Origin: Micropterix aruncella
Taxonomy: Eukaryota > Arthropoda > Insecta > Lepidoptera > Micropterigidae
DNA length: 64,000 nt
Assembly: GCA_944548615.1 (NCBI GenBank)
Contig: OX155965.1
Coordinates: forward strand, 17,910,806-17,974,805
Direction of reading: 5' to 3'
The position numbers were made by a program, and so were the translations under genes. Below the pieces are notes generated by a model. It had not been told where the DNA came from, ran no database searches, and worked only from the letters and a program-made list of their open reading frames with translations. Positions 54,415-64,000 of the stretch are shown here, piece by piece (the stretch's first letter is position 1; every line of letters begins with the position of its first letter).

Positions 54415-55158
54415 CCCACAATTTCACAACTTGGGTTGTCGACTACAGCGGGCGAGCCCGTCACCTCAGGAAGTTTTAACGATTAGTCGTTCTCTCTCCC
54501 TGGAGTGAGCGCAGAAGACTTGAGGACTAAACAGTCCACCGTCTAGCTACGCCACAAGCCCGTAAGAGGCCAACGCCTTAACCGCGAGATAGCCAGGAAT
54601 GTTACCCGGCGGGCCGACACTCACGCCCTTACTTCCAATTGTGACCAGATTACTCCGGTCTCTCGATTGGTTACGAGTTCGAGGTCGCTTGCGCGGTCCT
54701 CTCCCTTGCGAAGCGGTGAAACGGTGTATACCGAATCTATCGCGGACCACAGCGTCCTTTCCCCCGACGGTAAGGAGTTGGTCTCTTACGGGTTGTGGCG
54801 TAGCTAGACGTCGGATTGTTCTGTCCAAAGTCTTCTACGCTCACTGCAGGTCGATAGAACGACTAATCGTTTAAACGTCCTGTGGTGACGGGCTCGCCCG
54901 TTGATGTTGACAACTCAATATGTTAGTCAGAGTGCACAGTCGATTGGCTTACGCCGCACGGTGCGCAGACCGTCTATGAGCGCCAGAAGTTTGATTCCCA
55001 GGGGAAACTGACCATAAGGCCAGAGCTCGCAGGCTCGCACTTCATGCGTGGAGGCCTTCGGATAGGTGTTGACCCGTGAGTGTGACCAACCCTGAACAGA
55101 AGGGGTCTTCGTGGCCAACTCAGCAAGGACCCATAAACTCCCTCCCACCATTTCACAA
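54415..55158 (-). mobile_element. GC-rich retroposon family, copy 5 (rearranged modules)
   Basis: The body 54430-55143 (714 bp) is flanked by 15-bp direct repeats with one mismatch, CCCACAATTTCACAA (54415-54429) and CCCACCATTTCACAA (55144-55158). Read on the minus strand the order is: head module (55143 to about 54950), the junction CCAATCGACTGTGCACTCTG plus ACTAACATATTGAG, an inverted piece of the 3' arm (about 54915-54770), then a forward arm ending CGCCCGCTGTAGTCGACAAC and CCAAGT. The junction is the same one that opens copy 2, so copies 2 and 5 derive from a common rearranged source. Frames here are not conserved. Confidence 0.9.
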
Positions 55159-56620
55159 TGTTATATTGGTCCAATAAGGTATCTGTTTATGAAAATTGAA
55201 GTTTCTAAGTCCAATATTTCGAAATTAAAACATGACTAGTAGGTATGCCCCCTGGTGGACCGATTTCAACTCTTGCCATGACCAAATGGTGCCTGCATGG
55301 CTAATTTCAGCTCAATCGGCTTGAACGTTTAGGCGCTATCGTGGAAAAATACTAACAGACGCCAAGACAGTCAGACACACATACAGACTTCCATCTGGAA
55401 ATGTCTTAAACGTCTCAAGGGGGGTCAACATTTATATATTCCTATTCATCTCGAAAAAAAATGCGCGTTCACAATACTTTCGCTCCTGGTGGGTTGGTGG
55501 GCCAGAAAAGTAATGGAGGAAACGGATACCGAAACTAACGAAGAGGAATAGGCAAAAGGATCACTTATACAAGGAAAACTCAAACAAAAGATAAGACAGA
55601 AATATCCAGATTATACTAAATATGGACGAAAGAGTTAGCTATAGATAGACACATGTTTGGTTTCCCTCTCTACCTCAAAGGCCCGTGCTCCTCAACCTTA
55701 AAAGTAGTCATGGAATAGTTTCGGCCGAAATACCGTAATATTTTAGACCTACTTTGGAAACATTTTTTATTAAAAGAAAGATAAAGGATTTCATATTCTT
55801 TAACCTCAATTAATGATTTTTGCTAAAACTTGTATAACTTGACCAAATTTTGGATTTCTCTTTCAGTCTTGACAACACTCACATTTTTTTGCTGCTAATA
55901 AGTATAAAGAGTTTTTAGTCATAACAACTTTACTGATCCAGAAACAACCCATTAATTTTAGAATGCATATTTTTAATGTAAACAATGTTTTTGGTACAAA
56001 ATGTCAATAGCATTAATAAATCAAAGAGTGATACGCGAATTCCTTGCAGATCTAAAAGGCAATGTATTGCCATTTCCGGGCTATTCATCTGCTTAATACA
56101 AGTACGTTGTACGTTGAACGGAACTCGTATGTCGTTGAACTGCCCGGATATCTAAATAGAAAAGTATCAATATGTTTGCTTCTAGGGGTTTTATGATCAA
56201 TTATTATCTATCATCGATGTGTGATTGTTTTCGACGCGACCTCAAATAAGATCGGAAAACTTCATCGACGGGGTTGTTATTAAGAGCACTCAAACGTTAA
56301 ATGAACCATCGCGGCATCGGCGACAGCTATTCACCAGGGCCGGAGCTTTTAAGTTGTATTGGACCTACGCACTCTCAGTTGTAGTTTGTTCATTACTGCG
56401 GGCAAGCGTCATCTCGGATGTTATAACAACTAACAGGAAGGTGACCTACTGATCCAGCCCGGCCAGATGCCCGACATAGGTCAAACCTCGAACTGCGAGG
56501 CACCGAGAAGGACTCGCGGACTCGCGCCTCGCGCCCTGCCTACATTTGAACAGAATTCACCGTCCACTAGTCTGGTTTCAATTACAAGTCACTCCCGTGG
56601 CACTAGAACGAGCAGTTGGG
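55159..56620. other. no recognised gene; dispersed-repeat block at 55235-55390
   Basis: 55235-55390 (CCTGGTGGACCGATTTCAAC, ATTTCAGCTCAATCGGCTTG, GTTTAGGCGCTATCGTGGAA) reads like the 3' part of a common arthropod RTE-like repeat. The rest is AT-rich to 56200. The frame 56225-56452 and the GC-rich 56460-56560 are unassigned. Confidence 0.4.
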
Positions 56621-56935
56621 GAGTGTTAACAGTTACGGAAAACCCGCCACTTCAGGAAGTTATAAAGGCTGTTGCCGTACTTTCTATGTGGTATGAACGC
56701 AGAGACTTTGGACGAATACAATCCATAGTCAAACTACGCCATCAGCCCGTAAGAGTCCAACACTTTACCGCGAGTTACTGGGAAACCTCGTGCAGTTACT
56801 ACCAGATTTTTCCATCCTCCAGTCTGTTCGCAGATTCGAGGTCGATTGCGCAGCCTTTATCTAACGTTAGCGGTGGCTTTGTTGAACAAGAAAGAACTGG
56901 CCTCTGACGGGTTGTTGGCAGATCTAAGATGTAGA
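56621..56935 (-). mobile_element. GC-rich retroposon family, copy 6 (decayed)
   Basis: It shows an arm in inverted orientation with strong decay: GAGTGTTAACAGTTACGGAA, CCACTTCAGGAAGTTATAAA, CGCAGAGACTTTGGACGAAT, AACTACGCCATCAGCCCGTA, TTTACCGCGAGTTACTGG. A short forward piece follows at about 56899-56925 (CTGGCCTCTGACGGGTTGTT). No target duplication could be defined, and the 146-codon frame across it (56467-56907) is not conserved. Confidence 0.65.
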
Positions 56936-57159
56936 TGGTATATATCTCGAAGTCGTTTTGAATCATTCTGAGGTGCGAAGATGGCAACAGCCGTTATAAA
57001 ATCATGGGATGGCAAGTTCGCTCACAGTAATGAACTCTCTAAGCTGTTATAGGAAACATATTTTTCCAGACTCCTTTGTTAATTTTCCAGTTGCACTGAT
57101 GCACAACCGCTAAGGTCCACCCGAAGCAGTTCTTTTTGCGTACTGCAGATTAGAACTGC

Positions 57160-57813
57160 CTATAACTACAAGATACAACTGCCTGTAGAGTTCACTGAGC
57201 TCCATGCATAACCCGCGTTAATATCAAGATGTAAGAGCTTGCAGGCCACAGCAGTTCCAATGGACATAAATAATTGTACATCATCAGCAAACATTAAACA
57301 ATAAGCCGATGTAACAACTTTACTAAGATTATTGACGAATAACTTGAACAATAAAAGCCCCATGTTTGAGGCTTGTATAGCTTAGGAAAGAGTGTTTGTA
57401 TAATTTGGATTCTAACTAACTAATTTTACCGAATTATTTCCGGTATCTCAAGCAGTCTGTGAATAGTTTTAACAGCTTACCCGAGAACCTTAAACCCGCC
57501 AGATCATCGAGCCATGCGCCAATGTCGACACAGTCAAATGCCTTTTCATAATCCAAATTTACATCATCTACCTGACTGCCAGGGATACTATCTAATTCAC
57601 TCGTTACGTAATTGATAAACACGGAACGATTTGTGGCAGTATAACGACCGGGATGAAACTCATATACGAGTCAGACAACATACCACATAACTTTACATAC
57701 TCGTATATGTATCGATGGATTATCGCCACAAAAAGCTTAGGGAAGCCGTTAATACTCCTCAACCTTGTCGCCATTTCTGTGATCGGGTACGTACGACTTG
57801 AGAGACCTTCCAC
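57160..57813 (-). pseudogene. Jockey/R1-like reverse transcriptase relic
   Basis: The minus strand reads ITEMATRLRSINGFPKLFVA (57790 region), then HGFIPGR in another frame, FINYVTSELDSIPGSQVDDV, NLDYEKAFDCVDIGAWLDDL, AGLRFSGKLLKLFTDCLRYR, and later GLLLFKLFVNNLSKVVTSAY followed by CLMFADDVQLFMSI. This gives the F.PGRS.. block, the first catalytic aspartate in 'DYEKAFD', and the catalytic FADD in correct order over about 650 bp. Several frameshifts and an internal deletion before GLLLF break the gene. Confidence 0.9.
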
Positions 57814-58639
57814 TTACCAGGGTAGGTGGCACAATCTAACAACCTATCTATTGTGCGTAAGGGGTTTCGAAGGGGTTGCGCAGAATCTAAATGTGCGTGA
57901 GGGGTTTCGCTAAGAACTTCCTACGCGATTTCACAGGATACGGAGGGATATATGGACCAGTAGTGCACAATTATTTCACTTCTCGCAGCGCATATCGAAT
58001 GTCAGTGCCAAAAAATTGGCGAGCGCTAACACGCATTGCGTTAACGTCGCTTGACACAATATTCGCATCGACGGGAGCAGCATCCAAGGCCGGCACGCTC
58101 TGAAGGAACACTGATGACAAACAGTCCGCGATTATATCAGCTGCTGCGGCACTCGGATCAATAAATACCATATTCGTGGGCACCCACCCCTCCTGCAGTC
58201 TCTTTCAGTTCTCTTCAATGGAAGCGTTCCCGCTTACAGTTTCATGGATTAATTTTCTGGCTATATTGTTTTGATGCTATACGTACAGGATGGGCGTTAA
58301 CCGTGTTCGCGGTTTCTTTTGTTTATATTTCAAAAAATCGAGGGCTTACGGGGGCGCGCGTAGTGTCGGTAGACGCGCCAGTTCGTGAAAATTTTAGTCT
58401 CTATGGAACCGTTCACAGATGTGCAACGTGTATTTTGTGTTTGCGCGCTTATGCCAACAATAATTCTTTGACGATTGTGAGCCGAATGTACCGTGCTTAC
58501 TTCGGTTTACGAGACTTAAGTGGATTACAATATTTGGGGTAACAGGGTATACATTGAGAATAAATAATGGCGGCCACCTGAAGTCAGCGCGGATGCCAGA
58601 AACTAATCGGCGTGTTATCGAATCTGTAAGGCAAAATCT
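57814..58639. other. unassigned, some GC-balanced sequence
   Basis: 57860-57905 holds a short duplication (GTGCGTAAGGGGTTTCG / GTGCGTGAGGGGTTTCG). Frames on both strands at 57890-58180 and a plus frame at 58303-58542 are without motif. 58300-58560 may be the ruined front of the mariner-type element that follows, but I see no diagnostic block. Confidence 0.35.
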
Positions 58640-59030
58640 GCAATAATCGACAATCAGGTGAAGTCAAGCCTTAAATATCAAGAGGACTATCTAGCTCTTC
58701 GAGAATTTCAAGATCATAATTTCAGCACCTGGTTTCACCACTTGCCATACTGCCACAGTGTCCACCTTTTGAAACAGATTTTCCTTGGGAAAGTCATCTC
58801 AAGGAGAAGTGTCATTGAAAGGCCCCCAAGGAGCCCAGATCTCACTCCAAACGATACTTTTTTTGTGGGAATATCTTAAACCAAGCGTTTATGAAGATAA
58901 TCCAATAACAACAGACCAACTAAATCAAAATGTTATACGGGAAATCAACGCTATTCCGAGAACAACGTGTTTTTGAGAATCTGCGAACCGACTTTCAGAA
59001 TGTAAACAAACTGGTGGACGTCACTTAGAC
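58640..59030 (+). pseudogene. IS630/Tc1-mariner-type transposase C-terminal relic
   Basis: Across two frames the plus strand reads REFQDHNFSTWF (where the family has QDGAPPHFS), then IERPPRSPDLTPNDTFF, then FLWEYLKPSVYEDNPITTDQ and LNQNVIREINAIPR. 'W.PRSPDLTP.DFFLWGYLK..VY...P.T...L...I..EI..I' is the C-terminal half of a Tc1/mariner-related transposase family common in insect genomes, containing the third catalytic aspartate (PDLTPND). The N-terminal DNA-binding part and terminal repeats were not found. Confidence 0.8.
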
Positions 59031-59584
59031 TTCATAATATTTAAATCTTCTATGTCACTAAAATTTCTGTCTTTTCTAGTTTTTAAAAATATAAATTTAA
59101 AATTCCTTTGCTCAATAATTATTTTTTAATTTGATTTTTAAATAGCGCCTTGATTTTTCGATTATTTTTGACATTTAAGATATTATTATTTGGATTTTTC
59201 TTAAAATTTTAGTTATGGATTTTTTTCACATTTTGACTGTTTATATCATTTGATTTTAACAATTCACGATAGCTTTTTATTATTTTATTCAGTTATAATA
59301 CAGAACTCATTAGATTTTCTATTTGTCTTTAAAATAGGCAAAACTAAAACTAGTACAATGCTAAAAGATTGTAATAACCACCTGTTACTTACAGTAGGTT
59401 GTATATTACCTATAGTATAGTATATTGTAATACGTAACCTATAGTATCCTATAGTATATTGTAAACCTATAGTATATTGTAATACGTTCGAGAGCGTTGG
59501 ATACAAATGTAATGTAATGTTTAATGAAGAAATCCAGAATGTTTATTAAACTGTTAAAACAAGTAAATATATTAAAAAGAATAA
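59031..59584. other. AT-rich, with a TATAGTATATTGTA array
   Basis: 59385-59490 is a degenerate array of CCTATAGTATATTGTAATAC units. Nothing else is recognised. Confidence 0.55.
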
Positions 59585-59962
59585 AAACGCGACTGCCGTT
59601 ACAAAAGTAAACAATTTTATTTATAATTATTTTTATATATAAATAATTACTTTTATCACGCTTATTTATTAATTATTTGTGTTTCATGTATATATCCATA
59701 TAGATACATGCATATTTCAGGAATATACTCAATCAGACCTTTTATTTAATACTGGACACGATATATCTATCTTTATTTACATTTTTACATTTAGGCAACT
59801 GTGATAGCTATGACACTCAGGATGGCATAACGATTTTAATGTAAACTTTAGAAGAAGAAGAAAAGAGTTTAGAAGTTATGGTGCAATAAAGCAACGGAAA
59901 ACATACATAGATGATCCCTGAACACATTACCGTCCTTTTTTTGTTGAGCAGTCGTGTAAAAA
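59585..59962 (+). repeat. ACACGACTGCC element, single arm
   Basis: The left edge is ACGCGACTGCCGTTACAAAA. Internal blocks CTCAATCAGACCTTTTATTT and ACAACGGAAAACATACATAG-type sequence are in family order, and the right edge is GAGCAGTCGTGTAAAAAATA. The Harbinger-like centre and second arm are absent, so arms exist as separate units of about 375 bp. Confidence 0.7.
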
Positions 59963-60905
59963 ATAGGGCCATTCTTAAATTTCTGAGTTTTTTTATTCGG
60001 TTTGTTGTTTACTAATAATTTTTTTATATGTTTTATATGTTATCTTTTGCTTAATATTATGCTTTTTTGGTATTATAGTGCTATTAAGTTTATTATTATG
60101 GTTTTATTCTTTTTCAATTCTCTGTACTGGGGGTTTACCGCTGAATGCGGCCCTGCAATCGGACGTCAACAACCGGCGAGATGGTGGCGTCAGTGGTAGC
60201 GGCGCGCGGCGTCGTGGCGCCGTCGCGACGCCTCGCCGTCGCCGGGGCGACGCCAACGCAACAGCGCAGCCGGCGTCGCGACGCCCGGCGTTCAGCCGGC
60301 CGATGCCACGGAGGCCACTTCGCTCACCAGTGGCGTCCATGCTGTTACAACTTAATACTTGCAATTTCAGAGCGTACATTTTATAGTTAACCGCCTTTAC
60401 AAACGTAAGTGATACGTCTAGACAATTCACCTGGTGCAATGCCATGATTACCAGATTTATCCAAAGGGAGTAAACATAGTAATTTGGTGTGGAACATATA
60501 ACAGGTAACGAAATATGTATTTACAGCAACGACTCCGACACGAAGCAGAATCGGCCATTAAAATCTTTTAAGACAAGTCGAAGCCAATTAAAGTAGCGCT
60601 CCTTTAAGTTCCGCGAGGCGGATGATCGCTTCTTTAGGAAAACAGGACACGTGGCTGCTTTTGCTTCTGAAAATTCATTGTATGCTGATCGGTACACGAC
60701 TATTTGCTTGCCGGTATTGACTGACGCCATAAAAGCAACCGTAAATCCTTTACCATCTTACACCAATCAATGCCATCTCTGACACGGTCAGACAGAAACA
60801 AGTTTTTTTTGAAGCGAAAAACATAGAGCTCTCGATCTATTTTACATACAGTCCCGACTTGGCACCTCGTTACCTTTTAACGTTTCCAGTTTAAAAGGGA
60901 CACGG
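59963..60905. other. no recognised gene; very GC-rich block at 60160-60320
   Basis: 60160-60320 is extremely GC- and CpG-rich (for example GTCGCGACGCCTCGCCGTCG) and is open on several frames, both strands, which is a composition effect. GTGGCGTCAGTGG at 60183-60195 and the complement of CACCAGTGGCGTCC at 60328-60341 are weakly inverted, so a GC-rich MITE is possible. The 69-codon minus frame 60730-60521 has no motif. Confidence 0.4.
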
Positions 60906-60979
60906 ACTCGCCAGTATGCCTTAGGGCATACTGGCGAGTACCTGTCGCTTGCCGTGTTTAGACACGGCAAGCGACAGGT
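60906..60979. repeat. two abutting perfect hairpins with TTAG loops
   Basis: Hairpin 1: ACTCGCCAGTATGCC (60906-60920), loop TTAG, complement at 60925-60939. Hairpin 2: ACCTGTCGCTTGCCGTGT (60940-60957), loop TTAG, complement at 60962-60979. There is no base between the hairpins and there are no mismatches in either stem. GGGACACGG precedes hairpin 1, echoing the ACACGG of stem 2. Confidence 0.95.
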
Positions 60980-61259
60980 AAACTTTTGATGTTGACTTTA
61001 TGAAAGATCGCAAGAGGTATTATATATCTATAGCATTTTGTGGATATATGTTCCGACTATTAAATTTATTTCAAAGCACAAAAAGTTGGGCCTAAATGTA
61101 CCACGTGTCCATCTAGATATCAGACGTTATTCTGACGAATACACAATTCAATTGCGAAATTATCAATATTTCAAATATGTACATTCAGATAGATCAGATC
61201 TTGACAAACGCCATGCATTATTGCCACAAGAAATAATGTAGGGATTGATGTGGAACACA
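60980..61259. other. AT-rich spacer
   Basis: The 67-codon plus frame 61038-61241 is not recognised. Nothing else is seen before the SINE. Confidence 0.4.
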
Positions 61260-61527
61260 ATCCGGTGGCATAGTGGTTAGGTCGCCTGATCTTATATTGT
61301 AAGGTTCCGGGTTCGATTCACGGCTGGGTCGCCATTTTCCGTTGGGATCAAATTAACGAAATTGCATTTTCAATTCTGTCGATCGAATGCAATAACAAGA
61401 CACACACTTACACACATACATATAACACGTCATAATAGGGTTGGTTGTAAGAGATTGTCATATGACAATAAACCCGCCCATTGTGACATTTCACAATAAA
61501 GAGTATAAACAAATAAACAAACAAACG
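61260..61527 (+). mobile_element. tRNA-derived SINE, copy 2 (best preserved)
   Basis: The tRNA-like head at 61262-61333 has box A TGGCATAGTGG (61266-61276) and box B GGTTCGATTC (61310-61319). The body repeats that at 18.35 kb, includes GACAATAAACCCGCCCATTG and GACATTTCACAATAAAGAGT, and is followed by the tail AAACAAATAAACAAACAAAC (61507-61526). It is the longest copy, and its (CAAA)-type tail agrees with that of copy 3. Confidence 0.9.
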
Positions 61528-61795
61528 AATATGGGTACGATGCCTCGGGATTGACATGTGAATACAAAACTGACTGTGCAAGAAAGATGAAAACAAATAT
61601 GCGATTAATTTTTATAAATAACTTGTCGACAGCTATATATTCATTGTATTATTTTCTTGTATTATTTTATTAATGTATTAGTGTATTACCCTCTTTGTAT
61701 TATTGTATTAGTATATATGTTTTTTCCTAAGTATATTATATCTCAATAAAAACTTTTCTTTACACAGTGGTATCTTTCAATATTACCAACACAAA
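61528..61795. other. AT-rich spacer
   Basis: 61635-61700 shows TATTATTGTATTAGTGTATT-type simple sequence. No gene. Confidence 0.5.
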
Positions 61796-62330
61796 TACAG
61801 GTGAGCTTTTAATTAGTGACATACTTGAAGTGGGTAAATCGGTACGGGAAAAAAACAAATTTCAATATATTTTTTTAAGGAAAAACAAAAAACGTTTTTT
61901 TTTTAAAAAGACATTTTTGTTTTGTTTTTTTGGTTAATTTGAAAAATTTGACTGACAAATAAAAGTTTGAGAAAAATTGAACGCGCTGCGCCATCTAACA
62001 GTTGGTAAAATATCGCGAATAAAGAATTTTCGCGATATTTTACCAACTGTTAGATAGCGCAATGCGCATAACTCGTTTTATACTAATTTTCAAACCCGAA
62101 AAATGTATAAATAGGATAAAACGGATTTACTTCGTGAAGTTTGTAGCACCCGACATTTCAGCGACGTTGCAGCCGCCCTTGTCCAGGGTAGACCGTTGGG
62201 CAGTGTAAATATTCAAATGAAAAAAATTAAAATAAACTTCTTTTTTTAGTTTTTGCCTTTTTTTCTATCGAAAGTTGCTTATTTTTAAGGATTTTACTAA
62301 TTAAAAACTCACTTTTTATATGTTTATGAA
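61796..62330. mobile_element. palindromic MITE, copy C, with nested Penelope tail
   Basis: The left end TTTTAATTAGTGACATACTT and GAAGTGGGTAAATCGGTACG matches copy B. The core is a near-perfect hairpin: GCGCCATCTAACAGTTGGTA ... CGCGA (61986-62022) against TCGCGATATTTTACCAACTG ... TAGCGC (62033-62066). The right part has AAAGTTGCTTATTTTTAAGG, ATTTTACTAATTAAAAACTC. Between them, about 62104-62205 is a minus-strand Penelope 3' end (AAACGGATTTACTTCGTGAA, GTTGCAGCCGCCCTTGTCCA), inserted later. Confidence 0.75.
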
Positions 62331-62754
62331 AATAGCCTAATAACTTAGCCTTTATTGGTGGTAGCCTTACTTGTGGTATTTAGGCGTTTAGGCCAGTTAG
62401 ATAGGTACCTATACTAAACAGGTATTTTAGAATTAAAATTTGGTTAGGTCAAAAATGGAAATTGCCTAATTATACCTTATCTAGTAAATAATATGTAAAT
62501 GCTAGATCCTAGCTGTAGAGCTACGATATATGTATATCGCGACTTATTCTATTTTACGCACGCCACTGGATAAATGGATCACTGTGGCGCGCAGCTACCC
62601 ACTTCATCCCCCGACAGCCAAATAGAGCACAGTCGCTACAGCATCCATTTACGCATTTACTCACACTGTTGCGCATGGGGATTCCCAGCTGAGATCTAAC
62701 CAACTGGAAAAAGACACATTATATTATGCTTTAAGTTCGACACTGTTATGGATT
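62331..62754. other. unassigned
   Basis: No feature is recognised; 62560-62700 is more GC-balanced. Confidence 0.5.
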
Positions 62755-62905
62755 TTTGGGTCTGGTAGGATGAGTACGTCTGGAGTACCACAGGGTTCGA
62801 TAATAGGATCTATCGCATTAGTTGCATACTGTAAAGATCTTACACAATTTCTTTACAGCAGTTATTGTTTCCAATATAAGGACGTTGCATTGCATTCGTT
62901 TTAAC
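62755..62905 (+). pseudogene. LINE reverse transcriptase fragment (PQGS block)
   Basis: The plus strand reads MSTSGVPQGSIIGSIALVAY, CKDL. SGVPQGS(I/V)LGP..F..YI.DL is the reverse-transcriptase block just before the catalytic FADD. After it, TQFLYSSYCFQYKDVALHSF has lost the catalytic pair. It is a very short relic without preserved neighbours. Confidence 0.65.
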
Positions 62906-64000
62906 TGGAGCGAGCGTCGAAAACTGCTTAGGGAAGCCAAAAAAACATGTTTTCATGTTTTTTTTACTTAAAGTTGAAATTTGTTCGTGAATATTTTATA
63001 TCAGTTTGATTAATATTTGAAAAATTAAAATGTTTTTTGTAATAGTAAAAAAAAATAGTTTTGAAATATTGAATTGCAAATGTTTCTACCGCTGCAGAAA
63101 TGATATCTGCAGCGGTAGAAACATTTGGAAAGCGAAAGTGATACAGATATGACGTCATCTTGTATACGACATATTCTCTATGGATTTAAAAATAAACTTT
63201 TATGGATTCACCTATAGATGAATAAAATTTAAAGGTATCAGGTATCTTTTAAGGAAACTCTAAGGTATCTGCTTGCGGCCGGTAATAGCGAGCGTATTTT
63301 TGCATAAAACAAAAAAAAATAAACTAAGATATTAATTTTTAGTTTATTTTTTGTAGACGAACCACAAAAAATAACTAAAAGTTATCATTTTTATAATTTT
63401 CAAGAATTAAAAAAAAAACAGTTTTCGCCCCAAACTTTTATGTTTAATTATTAAAAAAATGTAAATATTATTTTTATTTCATGTTTTTAAATTATTATAA
63501 TGAATAAATAATAATATTTAATTTGTATATTTTTTAATTATCTTCTAAATTTATATATTTAAATCGATTAATAAACTGATTCCAATCGTCTCCAATTGTG
63601 AGCACTCAACAAAGGCCTTACAAAAAATCCTGCAAAATCGAAACTAATACATGTTCGTTCTCAGCACACAACTCTTTTTGATAGTTCATTGATCAGGCAT
63701 TCTCTTGATTGTATTTATAATATAATAGCAAAGGTATACAACAGACGCATTAACAGTCTACGGAACAGGATATAAGACCTACTTAAAAAAAACAATCGCT
63801 TCAATATCGAATCGTAAAGGTAGGCCTTGGCTACTTGCCGGGAAAGTCTTGGGGTGACACAAGCGATTTTTTAAATCTATAGAGAAAATATCGTACACTG
63901 GCTGTCACGATGACGTCATTAATCTCAATCACTTTTCTATTGAAAATGTCATTTTTCAGTGATATAGATATGATTTCATCTCGTATACTACATTATCTCT
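62906..64000. other. AT-rich right edge with a repeated ~60-bp block
   Basis: GATACAGATATGACGTCATC, TTGTATACGACATATTCTC (63139-63178) recurs in diverged form as GATATAGATATGATTTCATC, TCGTATACTACATTATCTC at the window's right edge (63960-64000). These may be ends of related elements, one continuing beyond the window. No coding evidence. Confidence 0.45.
63078..63126. repeat. perfect hairpin, 21-bp arms
   Basis: AAATGTTTCTACCGCTGCAG plus A (63078-63098) pairs perfectly with 63106-63126 across the 7-base loop AATGATA. It lies 15 bp before the block repeated at the window's right edge. Confidence 0.95.

Noticed and set aside
60078..60445. Coding frames of 80-113 codons in the GC-rich block
   Set aside because: Several overlapping frames on both strands are open because of composition. 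The peptides are low-complexity R/A-rich.

Overview
This 64 kb window looks like a gene-poor, repeat-dense stretch of an insect nuclear genome, most likely a moth or butterfly. The support is an AT-rich background, many decayed reverse transcriptases of the CR1/Jockey and R1 types, Tc1/mariner, pogo, PIF/Harbinger, piggyBac-type and Penelope elements, tRNA- and 5S-derived SINEs, and high-copy repeats (AACCGACTTC modules, CTAGCTG-type ends) that I associate with lepidopteran genomes. The order-level call is inference. I found no convincing host protein-coding exon: no open frame exceeds about 265 codons, and every long recognisable frame belongs to a transposable element.

Layout. 0-10 kb: LINE reverse transcriptase and Tc1 relics, the first copy of a GC-rich retroposon family (3.64-4.37 kb), a 5S-derived SINE (7.94 kb), several perfect hairpins and an R1-type LINE end. 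10-20 kb: palindromic MITEs, two LINE 3' ends, a tRNA-SINE, a segment shared with 28-29 kb, and an internally deleted PIF/Harbinger element with TTA target duplication. 20-32 kb: a large palindromic element carrying a Harbinger-like exon, the best fold-back copy of the GC-rich retroposon (24.65-25.80 kb), a deleted mariner with intact ends (28.86-29.83 kb) and a palindromic Penelope-like element with GIY-YIG domain (30.64-32.02 kb). 32-48 kb: mostly LINE 3' ends on the minus strand, plus two more GC-rich retroposon copies (38.3 and 41.6 kb). 48-64 kb: pogo relic, piggyBac-type MITE, tRNA-SINEs, LINE relics, two further GC-rich retroposon copies (54.4 and 56.6 kb), a mariner-type transposase relic and tandem perfect hairpins.

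The main discovery candidate is the GC-rich retroposon family. Five copies are bounded by direct repeats of 11-15 bp (three perfect 11-, 14- and 14-bp repeats, two of 13 and 15 bp with one mismatch). They share one terminus (ending near GTAGTTGACA, preceded by a small ACGGG...CCCGT hairpin), differ in how much is missing at the other end, and lack a poly-A or simple-repeat tail. Several are built from the same modules in inverted orientation, so that the largest copy could fold into a stem of about 430 bp. One copy has a recognisable empty paralogue of its target site within the window. This pattern suggests insertion by target-primed reverse transcription, perhaps driven by a Penelope-like or LINE enzyme. 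I do not recognise the family.

Elements are repeatedly nested: a Penelope element and a GC-rich retroposon sit in the same dispersed repeat family, a LINE tail sits inside the Harbinger element, and a Penelope tail sits inside a MITE. All coordinates of degenerate elements are approximate unless a target duplication is stated.
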